The translations under genes were made by a program, and so were the position numbers. From Medicago truncatula (lineage: Eukaryota > Streptophyta > Magnoliopsida > Fabales > Fabaceae), in NCBI RefSeq assembly GCF_003473485.1, contig NC_053044.1:26533591-26597590 (forward strand): a stretch of 64,000 nt of DNA, read 5' to 3'. Under the pieces are notes generated by a model. That model was not told the origin of the DNA. It did no database searches and was given only the letters and a program-made list of their open reading frames with translations. Positions 12,153 through 22,110 of this stretch are shown here, piece by piece; within the stretch, counting starts at the first letter, position 1; every line of letters begins with the position of its first letter.

Positions 12153-12520
12153 CTAAAATTCTCCCATCTCAATCTCCAACCACCCATCGCTTCTCACATT
12201 AGGACGATGCAATTCTTCTTCTTTGTTGTACGGATTATGTTTCATGTTTGGATCCAAACAAACGGATTTAATGCTTCGATGGCCACCATCGACACCATCA
12301 AAAAAGCTCACAGGTTCGTTCACATATCCATGGGCATAAATTATCTTAAACACGAGGTAAGCTGCATACTGAGTATTTGGGGACAATGAAAGAGTGTTAA
12401 TAATCCCACAAATTTCATGCGAGAACAAAAGACGAAGCTTAGCAACTTCAGGGAACCTGTAAATTCATGCGAGAACAAAAGACGAAGCTTAGCAACTTCG
12501 GGGAACCTGTAAAAATTGTG
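12153..12520 (-). pseudogene. Broken phloem protein 2 (PP2-B-like lectin) last exon
   Basis: The minus strand encodes FPEVAKLRLLFSHE, then in another frame INTLSLSPNTQYAAYLVFK, then RPNVRSDGWLEIEMGEF and a stop. These are the conserved PP2/Nictaba-domain blocks (FPEVAEL, LSPxTxYAAYLVFK, RxDGWLEIELGEF). The exon opens after a plausible acceptor (TTTTTACAG). A 50-bp tandem duplication at 12412-12511 lies exactly where the frame changes, and the stop after GEF removes the usual C-terminal 30-40 residues. F-box exons are not present upstream. PP2-B proteins are carbohydrate-binding F-box proteins; this copy should not make one. Confidence 0.75.
12412..12511. repeat. Tandem duplication, 2 x 50 bp
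   Basis: Two adjacent copies of ATTTCATGCGAGAACAAAAG and the following 30 bases differ at only a couple of positions (A/G at CTTC(A/G)GGGAACC). Because 50 is not a multiple of three it shifts the PP2 reading frame. Confidence 0.9.
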
Positions 12521-12893
12521 CAAAAAGTTGCAAAGATATGAATACAGAAATTGAGAAAAAAAAGTTGAAAGTGATTCATATCCTCACATATTGAGTATTT
12601 ATACAAACCCCTTTGAGGCATGCATGGTTGATTAAGTATTGAAAGAATTCATTACCTTGCACCGATAAATCATGATACTAAATATAAATTGATGAGACTC
12701 TTTAATACATGGAAACAAAATATATTTCATTAGTTCGAATAAAGTTTTATTGTTTGTTTGTTTAAATAGTATAGCGGTGAAACTCACGCACATGTTAAGT
12801 AAGTGGAGAATTATAAATTTGAATTTGCACAACAACATATCAAATATACTTAATTAGGAGACAGTTTAAATAGAGTTAAATGACTAAACTTTG

Positions 12894-12983
12894 TCCTCGT
12901 GAACTTAACTTAGTTGATATGAACAATGCATAATATATGTATGGTTCTGGTTCAAACCCCGACCACGACAAAAAAAATAAAAG
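12894..12983 (+). mobile_element. Short tRNA-derived SINE with 12-bp target duplication
   Basis: A 90-bp insert has A-box-like TTAACTTAGTTGATA and a good B box GGTTCAAACCCC, with an A-rich end. It lies between perfect GACTAAACTTTG repeats at 12882-12893 and 12984-12995. The promoter order and the duplication support retroposition. It is shorter than the copy at 8041 and lacks that copy's tail. Confidence 0.8.
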
Positions 12984-12995
12984 GACTAAACTTTG

Positions 12996-13429
12996 CATAC
13001 ATCTGCTTATTAAATGATAAAATATTTTGAGAACACAGATTATATTGCTGTGTCTTTCTCTTGATAAACCTACTATTTCTTTTTATAAAGAATAGAACCA
13101 CAATCCAACGAAAGCACCGTTGAAAATTTTAATTTCTTTTTATAATAGTGAAAATTGTTCTTTACTATACATACGTCATATATACTTCAAAAAATTAAGA
13201 AACAAATTGAACTAAACTTACTAATGGGTTTTAGTTAATGATTGATCTTTTTGAAGAATCCAAACTTAAATAATGTTTCAAATTAAAGAATCTTTTGTGA
13301 GACTTCACTTACAGTTTGGTCGAACTTTAAACTACCAAGACGTCTTCCATTAGGACCTCAAGATCTAGGACAAAAAAAATATAAAATAAGCATAATTTTA
13401 AATTGGAATTTACTGAATTCAAATGACAA
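12996..13429. other. Intergenic DNA, nothing recognised
   Basis: AT-rich sequence without supported genes or recognisable repeats. Confidence 0.4.
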
Positions 13430-13689
13430 GTTATTTTCAGATTATATAATCTGAAATCCTCACATGGTTTCCGGATTATATAATTTGAATTTATTCGATA
13501 TTGGTGAATATGTGAAGGAAATTGCGCACCTTATGTAAGGTGAGGGACATTTCAGATTATACAATCCGAAACATGAATTTTTCATGTGGTCCACATTGCA
13601 CCGACAGTTCCTGTGGTCCAGGACGCCCAAAAACCTCAATAAATAGGTGTCCCTGTGCTCATAACCAGAAACCACACAAAAAAAAATCT

Positions 13690-14085
13690 ATGGAAAACTT
13701 TGTCTTTGATCCAAACACCAAGGTAGCTGCAGTTTACTACAACGGGGAGAAACCACCCCATTTGTTCGGGATGCCCACTGATGTCACCCTCTCTAGGTTG
13801 AAGAGTGAGCTGAATCAAATTAACCTCGAACTCAACTACAAAGATACGTGGAGGGTGGATGGTGTTGAGTATCGACGCTCGTCTGAGAGTGTGCGGTTCA
13901 GCCAGATGAAGCTCATGAACGACGACGACATTAGAACCATGTTCTCGATCTTTGGTCAATACGGGCCGATCGAGTTGGACGCCCTGTTGGTGAGATCTAT
14001 TGAACATATTCAACAAAGTTTGATCCAGCGAAGAAACTACGAAGAGATCAGGGAACTAATGGATGCACCAGAGACATTAATTTAG
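13690..14085 (+). CDS. 131-residue hypothetical protein of a legume repeat family
   Basis: The start MENFVFDPNTKVAAVYYNGE follows a TATA-like AATAAATAGG by about 50 bp. The body holds DVTLSRLKSELNQINLEL, VDGVEYRR, MNDDDIRTMF and LVRSIEHIQQSLIQRRNYEEIRELMDAP. Composition and codon use look genuinely protein-coding. I recall similar legume proteins of unknown function; the N-terminal half could be a small PB1/ubiquitin-like fold, as in some proteins linked to Mutator transposases, but this is inference. No catalytic motif is visible. The in-frame extension upstream to 13522 crosses a palindrome and is probably not translated. It could equally be a captured gene piece inside the surrounding repeat. 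Confidence 0.5.
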   Translation: MENFVFDPNTKVAAVYYNGEKPPHLFGMPTDVTLSRLKSELNQINLELNYKDTWRVDGVEYRRSSESVRFSQMKLMNDDDIRTMFSIFGQYGPIELDALLVRSIEHIQQSLIQRRNYEEIRELMDAPETLI

Positions 14086-14339
14086 ATGATATGTGATGAT
14101 GTGTTATGTTTTATTTAATTACATGTTTTATGTTGTTTTTATTACGTGTTAGTTATATGTTGTTCAACTAAGATGTTTTATTATGTTTTAAATAATATAT
14201 ATTATCTAAATTTTCATTATGTGTTACTTTACGCCAAAAATGTTCATTTACACGCTAAAATAATCTGAATTCAACTCAATTTTATAGGGTGTAAGTGAAA
14301 TTCGGATTACATAATTCGAATTCCTTCATCATAGGATTC

Positions 14340-14579
14340 TTTTGTATGGACCACATTGCACCGATAGTTTATGTGGTCCACAACGTCCAGATACCTCTGT
14401 AAATAAGTTTTCTGGTTTTCATCTTCATTTCCAGCAAAACACATAAACACACCAAAGAAATCATGGATTTTTTTTTTCATTGTGCTAAGGATCTTCCTCA
14501 TGCTATCGCAAATAGATTGCTCTCTCTATTTGATAGCGTGATGAAGATCTTCAGCATGTTGTCAAAAATATATAGATAG
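14340..14579 (+). pseudogene. Second, shortened copy of the 13582-13690 module with 38-codon ORF
   Basis: The leader repeats the module before 13690 (GGACCACATTGCACCGATAG, GTGGTCCACAACG, GTAAATAAG). An ATG at the equivalent place (14463) opens MDFFFHCAKDLPHAIANRLL and stops at 14579. The body has no similarity to the 131-residue protein. It contains an inverted repeat (14487-14515 with 14526-14551). Confidence 0.4.
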
Positions 14580-14740
14580 ATCTTGCTGCCTTGGTTTATT
14601 TGTTGCCTTGACATCAAATAAAACACAAAAAATCACATATCGTAACTGTCGGATTTTATAATCCGAAAAACTCCGATAATCTGGTTCGGATTACATAATC
14701 CGGACTAGGGATATTTGTATCTTTTTTACAGGGCGCACGA

Positions 14741-15179
14741 GAACAGTGGAGGGTGGAAAAAGTAATAGTCTTTTTGCTAAACTATTCTTATAAACTACAA
14801 TTAAAGAAAGCCCAAAGCATAAATAACAATCTATATATTGTGCTAAACTGTACTTCTAAACGGTTTCTTTTTCACCACCCAAAAACAAAAACTATTTTCG
14901 AAATACAAAAATAGACATCATAAGACTGTATTTGTTTCCTAAAAAATATCACATTCATAAAACTTTAAAATACAATTTTCATCAAGATGTAATAAATTTA
15001 AAATCACCAACAATATTGAAAGTTGGTTTAAGTATTCAACACCATACCCTAATCAAACATATATGGTTCACAAGAATATAAGCTGAATCAATGTTATGAA
15101 CAAACCTAATCCTTTTACATATTGAATTGATTCTACTTGATTCGGATATCATGTTAACCCAGATCGACAATCACCCTCT
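14741..15179. other. 3' flank of the purine permease gene
   Basis: AT-rich sequence without other genes; it should contain the 3' UTR of the minus-strand permease gene. Confidence 0.4.
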
Positions 15180-17670
15180 TTAGTTACCCTCTTCTAAAGT
15201 TGAAGAATGTTTGCTAATGTGAGGAGTGTTTCTCGTTTCGGTTATGACGTCGTTCTCATCCAAATATTGTTGATACACATAGGATATGAAGCCCCAAACA
15301 GCTAGTACCATAGAAATGGCCTTAATCCCATGCATTTTGTCTTGAAAGAAAACCACAGCTAGTATAGGAACAATAGGCATACCTAAAACACTTATAGCAT
15401 TAGAGAATAGTGAAGAAACCTCAAAAATTAGTCCAACGCAACCAATACTAAAGACTTGCCAAGTTATGGCTATAAAAGTGAGATCAAGGACATAAGAAGC
15501 TTTCCCCAACTCATAATCTTCCATTTCATTCTTTATACCATTCCACTCTCCACTTGCAAAAAGTCCTACTAGAGTAATACAAGTAGCTACCATTTGTTGA
15601 TATATTATCATGTCCATCACACTTTTAAAATTTTGCCTTTTCACAACCTTCTTGAAAGCTAGTTGTGTAAGGGAAAGGATCAACCCATACCCTGCAGATG
15701 CAACTAAAGTGCATATGAATCCAATGGAATACATTTTCTTGGAAACATTTGTGGAGTTTGAGGATTCACTTTGGAACATAAGGAGGGAGGAAGAAATTGT
15801 TAGAAGGACTAAAGAGTTGATTATGAAAGGTGTGAACTTGAGTGAATTGAGGAAGTAGGAAAATAATGCATTGAAACCTAATTGGGATGAGCCTATAAGT
15901 GTAAAAGTAGAGACAGGGAGGTACATTAGCCCTAATGAATATAAGTAGCAAATTAATGCACTAATTAGGCCAATTGAGACATAGACAAAAGCTAGCATGT
16001 ATGTAGATGATTGATTTGGATCAACAATGATATTATTATTTGTGGTAAGTTTTTTGGATGATAAGATGAAAAAATAATATGGTAGTAGGATTGGGAAACC
16101 AGCAAGTTGAACAACGGTTGCCATCCATTTACTCTTTCCTCCTTTTTCATAATATAATCTTCCTAGAAGTGTTGCAGATGATTGGCCTACTAACACAAGT
16201 GCTGCATAAATTGCTACCTTGATATAGTATATTCTTTTCTTATTGGTCATGATTGATCCATTCATTATTTGATCTTTAAAACTATTTTGCTCCAATGAGA
16301 ATGTTTCTTTGGCTTCATTGAGTTCTACAAAAATAGCTAAAATTGATCAATACATCAATTCATATTATATATCAATATCATTGATATTGGATAAAGTTGG
16401 TATATTTACATGTATTTTTAATTTGTATTCAAATTTGCTAGCCTTTGCAAAATGCCCCATAAACTTGAAAATTTATATTTTTTTTATCCTTGACTCAAAA
16501 GATATTAAAGGCAAACAAATTAACGATTATTGATCATATAAATTTGTATGAAATGTATGTTTATGCAGCTATTTGTCATATAAATATTTATGGAAGATAT
16601 GTTACTCTCATGTGTTTTAAATATATACATATATAGAAGACTTTTTTTTACACAAGTTGGTAATTATGTTAGAGTATGGAGTCATAAAGTACACAAGTCT
16701 TTGATAATTGTGTTTCCATAAAGAAAATTCATAGGTTAATATCTGCAGAAGGAAGAAGAAACAAGGCTTGTTGATAAATATGAAATATGAATGAAAATGA
16801 TGCACATGACAAAACCATGATTTCTTTGGCATATATTCATTCATTTTCTTGTGAATAGAATTTTTATGACAATAGGTACAATATACTACTTGAAGAACTA
16901 AATGTATGATTTTTGGTAAGAAAAAAAATCTAAATTTTTAAGGGGGATATTTGATCATAATCGTAAACAGTTAACAGAAAAATTTGACGAAGGGGTAAAT
17001 TGATTAACGTTATGCAATTTCAAGGGGTAATTGAAATTTTGTTAATTTCGAAGGGGTAATTAACGAAACTTACAATTTCAAGGGAAAATTGACTATTTAC
17101 TCAAACATTTATTAACCCTAGAAAATTAATACAACCAGCGCTAATAGTACAAGAAAAAATTATAGAGTTGAACATCAAATTTACAAAATTAACCTTTAGT
17201 TAATATAAGTTCAAAATAATAGAAAATGGTTTTTTAGTCTAAAGCAATTGAAAGTATCTATACTTGTTGACATACCTTCATAGTTTTAGTAAAAAAACTA
17301 AGAAGAAGCTTTTGTGTTCCACTGATTGTTTTTGCTAGTTGTTTTGTCTGGATTCTATTGGGCTCTTGTTTATATCCGGTTTATCATTTTTTTCTTTTCT
17401 TTTTAATCTTATGTATATAAAAATTATAAAATATGATAAAGTTTCTCTTTCTTTACTTATACTTTCAGACAAACAATATAGTAATAAAATATTTCAACTT
17501 CATAGCATAATTAAAGTATTCTTTCTGTTTTTGAAAGATATTATGTTTGAATTTATGAAACATATAATTTGATAACATAGTTAAGGTCACTTTGTGTTTT
17601 TGAAAATAGAAGATGAAAGTTTGAGTTACATACCCATTTTTTGAAGTTGAAGATCTTGAGCTTCTCCCAT
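15180..17670 (-). CDS. Purine permease (PUP family), two exons
   Basis: Exon 1 is 17670-17634 (MGEAQDLQLQKM), then a 1308-bp GT-AG intron, then exon 2 at 16324-15180, giving 393 residues. The tiny first exon encoding MGEAQ(D/E)LQL is typical of plant PUP10/PUP21-type genes and fixes the start; the join gives ..QKM-E-LNEAKETF in frame. About ten membrane segments are visible, for example VAIYAALVLVGQSSATLLGRLYY with the family's GxxxxxLLGRLYY and GG(K)SKW phrase, VYVSIGLISALICYLYSLGLMYLPVSTFTLI, and the late segment ISVLGMPIVPILAVVFFQDKM. Such carriers move purines, cytokinins or alkaloids together with protons; the substrate here cannot be told from sequence. The intron carries a MITE fragment. 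The gene looks intact. Confidence 0.9.
16937..17106. mobile_element. MITE fragment in the permease intron
   Basis: Blocks GACGAAGGGGTAAATTGATTAACG, then GGGGTAATTGAAATTTTGTTAATTTC and a closing GAAAATTGACTATTTACTC follow the right arm of the 3457-4337 element in order. The left arm is missing, so this is a partial, older copy. Confidence 0.75.
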
Positions 17671-18029
17671 ATTTAGAAGGTGAATGAAATAACTTGAGAG
17701 GAGAATGAATGAAAATAGTGAGAGTTAAGACGGGAGGAGTGTTTGGTTGTGTTATTTAAGAAAGAAAAATGCAATAGATGTACAACGAAAAAGTGGTCCA
17801 CATGAGTCTCATTCTTGCTACACCAATTATTAGTCAGTGGTATAATAAAATTATATACTTTTCTCTTTAGTTGTTGGATAAATTTTGTATTATGTCATCT
17901 GATAACAACCGTAAAAATAAAAATAGAGTTCAAATAAAAGCTCACTATGTTACAAAGAATAGAACCTCAATCTTACAAAAGCTTACAAAACACCGGTGAA
18001 AACTATACATGCACGATGATCACAATATA

Positions 18030-18036
18030 TATATAC

Positions 18037-18067
<31 letters not shown>
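18030..18067. repeat. (TA)n microsatellite
   Basis: Nearly perfect TA dinucleotide run directly beside the left end of the MITE at 18068. Confidence 0.85.
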
Positions 18068-18070
<3 letters not shown>

Positions 18071-18424
18071 GGATCAAATTACACCGCTCAATATCGTTTT
18101 ACTCTATTTATATTTTTCAAACTTAACTGTTGGATTGTAAGTTTATATCACATAGATCATTCACGTAAATTTTTACAAAAATCTAAAATCACTTGATATA
18201 TTATTGAGATACAACAAATTTAACGGTGTTATGTAAAAGTGCATAAATTGTTACTCTTGATGTATCTCAATAACATATGAAATGATTTTAGATTTTCGTA
18301 AAAATTTACGTGAATGATCTATGTGATATAAACTTACAATGTAACAGTCAAATTTAAAAGTTATAAAACGATATTGAACAGTATAATATTGATGTAACTT
18401 TTAAGCGGTGTAATTTGATCCCTC
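18068..18424. mobile_element. Fold-back MITE with long inverted repeats
   Basis: The left end GAGGGATCAAATTACACCGCT is matched, inverted, by the right end AGCGGTGTAATTTGATCCCTC, and the complementarity continues through phrases such as ATCATTCACGTAAATTTTTAC and its inverse. It is 357 bp with no coding capacity. The left flank is a TA run, so the target duplication is ambiguous (TATATATAT against CACATATAT). Confidence 0.8.
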
Positions 18425-19076
18425 CACATATATATTTTAAAATGGGAAATGATAACTAGTATCTTGCAGGCACCAATTAAATAAGCAAATACAGTAGTAT
18501 CGCATTGAAATTTGTTTAATCAATTTCTCAATGTAAAAATACGATAAAGATATTGTTCGTTATAACGATCGGTTTTATCCTAAAATATTCACTTTAGTTA
18601 AAAAGTGTATCATTAATAAGACTTTTATTATATCCATCAACACATAATACAAGATCTAACGCCCACCATTTCTCTATGATAAATTCAGGATAGATTTTTT
18701 AGGGACACATATATATCATCACACTTAGGTTAAATATTAAACCGACACTAGTAGAGATTTCTTAAAGATAAAGATAGACATTTCTTAAATATGAAACTGA
18801 TACGATGAGACATTGAAAACGACTGATGTTAAGAGGTTACGTTTATCAATCAAACACCAATGTTGTGTCTTTCATTTTCTGCCTTCTGTCTCGTACGTGC
18901 CTCATCATTTTATAGCGATCCAGAAATTTTAATCAAAGTAACAACATTTTTTTTTGAGCTAATGGGAGCAACATTATATACTAGTAGCGGCAACACAAGA
19001 GCTATACTATTCCTAAGTTATTAACGGTATTTTTTTATTTTATTTTTATAAAATTTTGATTTTAATTAAATATATC
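18425..19076. other. Intergenic DNA, no gene seen
   Basis: AT-rich. A short oligo-T insert near 18957 is bracketed by CAACATT/GCAACATT, a weak example of the micro-insertion pattern. Confidence 0.35.
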
Positions 19077-19329
19077 TGTTATGAATATTACAAGTGGATG
19101 TCCATATAGCAATTGGATTATTGGATCATATTGTTAGCTTATTGGGCCATATTGTGCTTGCTCCCCAAGTCATTGTATTTCTCTATAAATAGAGCTCATA
19201 TGTAACCTAATTATAGATCACAAGAGAATAATATAATCCTCTTTCTTCTCTCTCTATTCTCTCTTCTTCTCTTTAATCTTGTTCTTCTAATCTTGTTCTT
19301 GTTCTTCTTATTCTAATAGTTTCATAACA
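19077..19329 (+). repeat. 5' LTR of the 19.1-24.9 kb Copia element
   Basis: Begins TGTTATGAA and ends TTCATAACA, a 9-bp terminal inverted repeat. It contains CTCTATAAATAGAGCTC (19183-19199), a good TATA box, followed by a CT-rich leader. It matches the 3' copy at 24655 with very few differences. Confidence 0.9.
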
Positions 19330-19331
19330 CG

Positions 19332-19351
19332 TTATCAGCACGAGACTCTAA
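19332..19351 (+). other. Copia primer-binding site region
   Basis: TTATCAGCACGAGACTCTAA lies two bases after the 5' LTR, where the tRNA primer site is expected. The phrase CGTTATCAGCACGAG occurs at this place in several plant Copia elements. Confidence 0.6.
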
Positions 19352-19579
19352 CCAACTGAGGTATGTAATTCTTTTTAATCTATTTATATGAAAATAAGTT
19401 TTAATTTTCATATCGATGATTATAGACTATACTATTATAATTCAATCAATTGGAATCAGTTTCTTAGAGATACATTGAACCACTATTATGTGAATTGTAT
19501 TATATTACTGTGTTTATTTATTCCATATGCATTCCTGAAGTATTGCATAAGGATTGATCTCGTATTATAAAATCAAAGA

Positions 19580-20030
19580 GATCTATTATATGGTTTCTGA
19601 AGAAGTCAATATTACTCTATGTGAATTTTGGAAGAATTCAAAAGTGTGGTTCATGAAGAACTCACTAATATTTTTTGTGAATTCATGAATAATTCAAAAC
19701 TGTAGTTCCTGAAGAACTAAATATTATATATTCTCTTTGAATTCCTGAAGAATTCAACAGCGTAGTTCCTGAAGAACTTAATATTTTCTCTTTGAATTCC
19801 TGAAGAATTCAAAAACGTTAATCTATGAAGGAAGGATTGCTTGGATAATTATTTTATGGTTTAAATTTATTGCATAGTTCTTAAAGAACTTAAAAATCAA
19901 ATCTTTATCCTCCATGAATTCCTGAAGAATTCAATAGTGATACATCTATGAAGGATCGTACAAAAAACTTAAAAATCAACCAATTTTATTCTCCATGAAT
20001 TCCTGAAGAATTCAATAGTGATGCATGGAT
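19580..20030 (+). repeat. Array of GAATTCCTGAAGAATTC / AGTTCCTGAAGAACT units
   Basis: Hairpin-like words recur at 19680-19815 and at about 19917 and 19998. GAATTCCTGAAGAATTCAA appears at 19739 and 19794 (55 bp apart), alternating with AGTTCCTGAAGAACT. The array sits between the primer-binding site and the coding remains. Confidence 0.8.
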
Positions 20031-20256
20031 TGCACAAATAATTGATTTGATTGTGAGTAGTTCATGAAAAAGTTCTTGAAAAAACTCATTTTCTTTTGTG
20101 AATTGGTGTGTATTTTTTTTTCACCAAATTTCCATGTTTTATTGATTTAAGATTCAGTTGAAATTATCCTTTGATTTAATTATTATTTATCTTTTTGGTT
20201 TTATTTTAAAAATCTCTATTTGATTGAGATTGTTTCCTTTAATTATAGATTATTTC

Positions 20257-20309
<53 letters not shown>

Positions 20310-21869
20310 ATTATTATTATTGATTTGAAACATATCTTTACGTTTGAGTTTGTTTCAAATATAATATTAAATTAAAGATCTAATTATTTTCTTACAAAAA
20401 ATTAAGGATTCAAATCATATCAATTATCTTTTATTTGTAAATTTGATCCAAAAATTATTTTCTAAATTCTATATATTTTTACTTTTCCAAAATAAGAAAC
20501 TAATTCAAAAAGATAATGTAACTAATTCCGTTTTTTTTGTCTGACTTTATGGCTCTTGTTTGTTATGGATTAATTGTCAATTTGACTGATAGACACCAAT
20601 TAGAATCATGTATTTTGTTTTAGTGGATTGTCACAATTTTTTTGTTTTGAAATAAAAATTGGATAAAATCATTATTTTTAGAAGCAAATTGACTTCACGA
20701 TAGAAAATTTTGATCCCATGCGATTTTGGCAATTTCAATATCTCAACCACCAAAATTGTGTTTGGCAACTAAATTATCATGTTTTAAGTTCTTGAATTTC
20801 GGCTCATATAGACTATATAGACTCTTTTCTAAATTATAGTAGACCAAATATTTTTTTCGGTGTAGAAAATTTTCTATACTTTCGAAAAACTGAAGTTTCT
20901 TATAAGGAGATATGTACATCTATTTGTTCTATTCAATATTTGTGTTTTCTTTTGATGACAAATAAATATTTTATTTTTATGGTTGTGCTTTCATGTAATT
21001 TGGGAAATTTTTGTGTGGATTTTGATTTAAACTTATTTATGATCCATTATCGATATGCACATAAATGTCATGTATACAAATATTTGTTTTGAATTATTGA
21101 GTATGGTTATTTGATCATTGTAACAACAAATGCAAATATGTTGTTAGCATTGAATTGAATTTGATTAATTGAATTTATTTGTTGTGAAAATATATTTTTA
21201 TTTGGCAAAACATTTATATCCTACCTTTTAATTTCTAGTTTGAAATTAAAATTGATTCACATAATTTTTGTGTATAAACTTTGTATTTAGTTATAAAATA
21301 AATAAATAAAGAAATGCTATATAATTGGTTATGATATATATTTGTGGAAGATTTGTTGTATTTTAATAATGAATCTCAACTTTTGTAATTCAATTTGGTA
21401 GTACATTATACAAAGGTTTGATTCTTTAATTTTGAGAAATATTGATTCTACAATATATGGGTAAATATTTATATTCACATGTAGTGAATCAATATTGACA
21501 TGATTTTTTCTCTCGTATATATAAGATTCAAGTTTATTTCATTTGAAATTGAATATTTGATTCATAGCATGATTATGATAGTTGAATTTATTGTTATTAA
21601 ATTTTCTACTATAATGTGGTTTCAATCATGCATTTTGGGGGAGGCAAAAGTATATTTCATAATTTATGATGCAAGGAATCAATGTTAGCATTGCACTTCA
21701 AAATAAATAAATTATTGAAGGCTCCCAAAGAGCTAATTTATTGTCACATTACACATTGAGATTGCATTCTCATAAAATTTTAATGTTAAAAATCTCTATA
21801 TTACGAGATATACTTTGGAGAAAATAAGTGTAGTGAAAATTTTATTTTGTCTCTTATTTATAATACACT

Positions 21870-22110
21870 TATATTAGTGCAATGGAAGTACATATTATTG
21901 TCAACCTGAAGTTTACATATTATATTATTTGTGCAATGGAAGCACATAATATCGTAAACCATAAGTTTACAAATCATGTTTCAAATTTCAAATGGATTAG
22001 AACAAATGAATCAAATATTATTATAAACCTGAAGTTTACATATTATATTATTAGTGCAATGGAAGCACATATTATTATAAACCATAAGTTTACAAATCGA
22101 TGGCAAGATC
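21870..22110 (+). repeat. Imperfect direct duplication, about 140 bp, inside the Copia interior
   Basis: Phrases TGCAATGGAAGCACATA, AACCTGAAGTTTACATATTA and AAACCATAAGTTTACAAATC each appear twice in the same order. The second copy runs into the WQDRLGYPGS integrase relic. Confidence 0.7.

Larger units (their letters stand above)
13430..14740. repeat. Palindrome-studded repeat (TTCGGATTATATAATCCGAA type) with duplicated module
   Basis: Palindromes or near-palindromes of one consensus occur at about 13435-13456, 13471-13490, 13551-13570, 14301-14320, 14650-14666 and 14685-14704; the first has the perfect core CAGATTATATAATCTG. Between them, two versions of a promoter-like module (about 13582-13692 and 14340-14465) share GGACCACATTGCACCGA, a GTGGTCCA phrase and an AATAA(A)TA box before an ATG. 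The first leads to a 131-codon ORF, the second to a 38-codon one. I recall similar sequence recurring in Medicago, so this looks like a dispersed repeat, but its transposition mechanism and exact ends are not evident. Confidence 0.55.

Noticed and set aside
12144-12389. A plus-strand 81-codon ORF
   Set aside because: It is the antisense shadow of the PP2 pseudogene.
15610-15858. A plus-strand ORF in the permease gene
   Set aside because: Shadow of the permease exon 2; composition follows the opposite strand's codon pattern.
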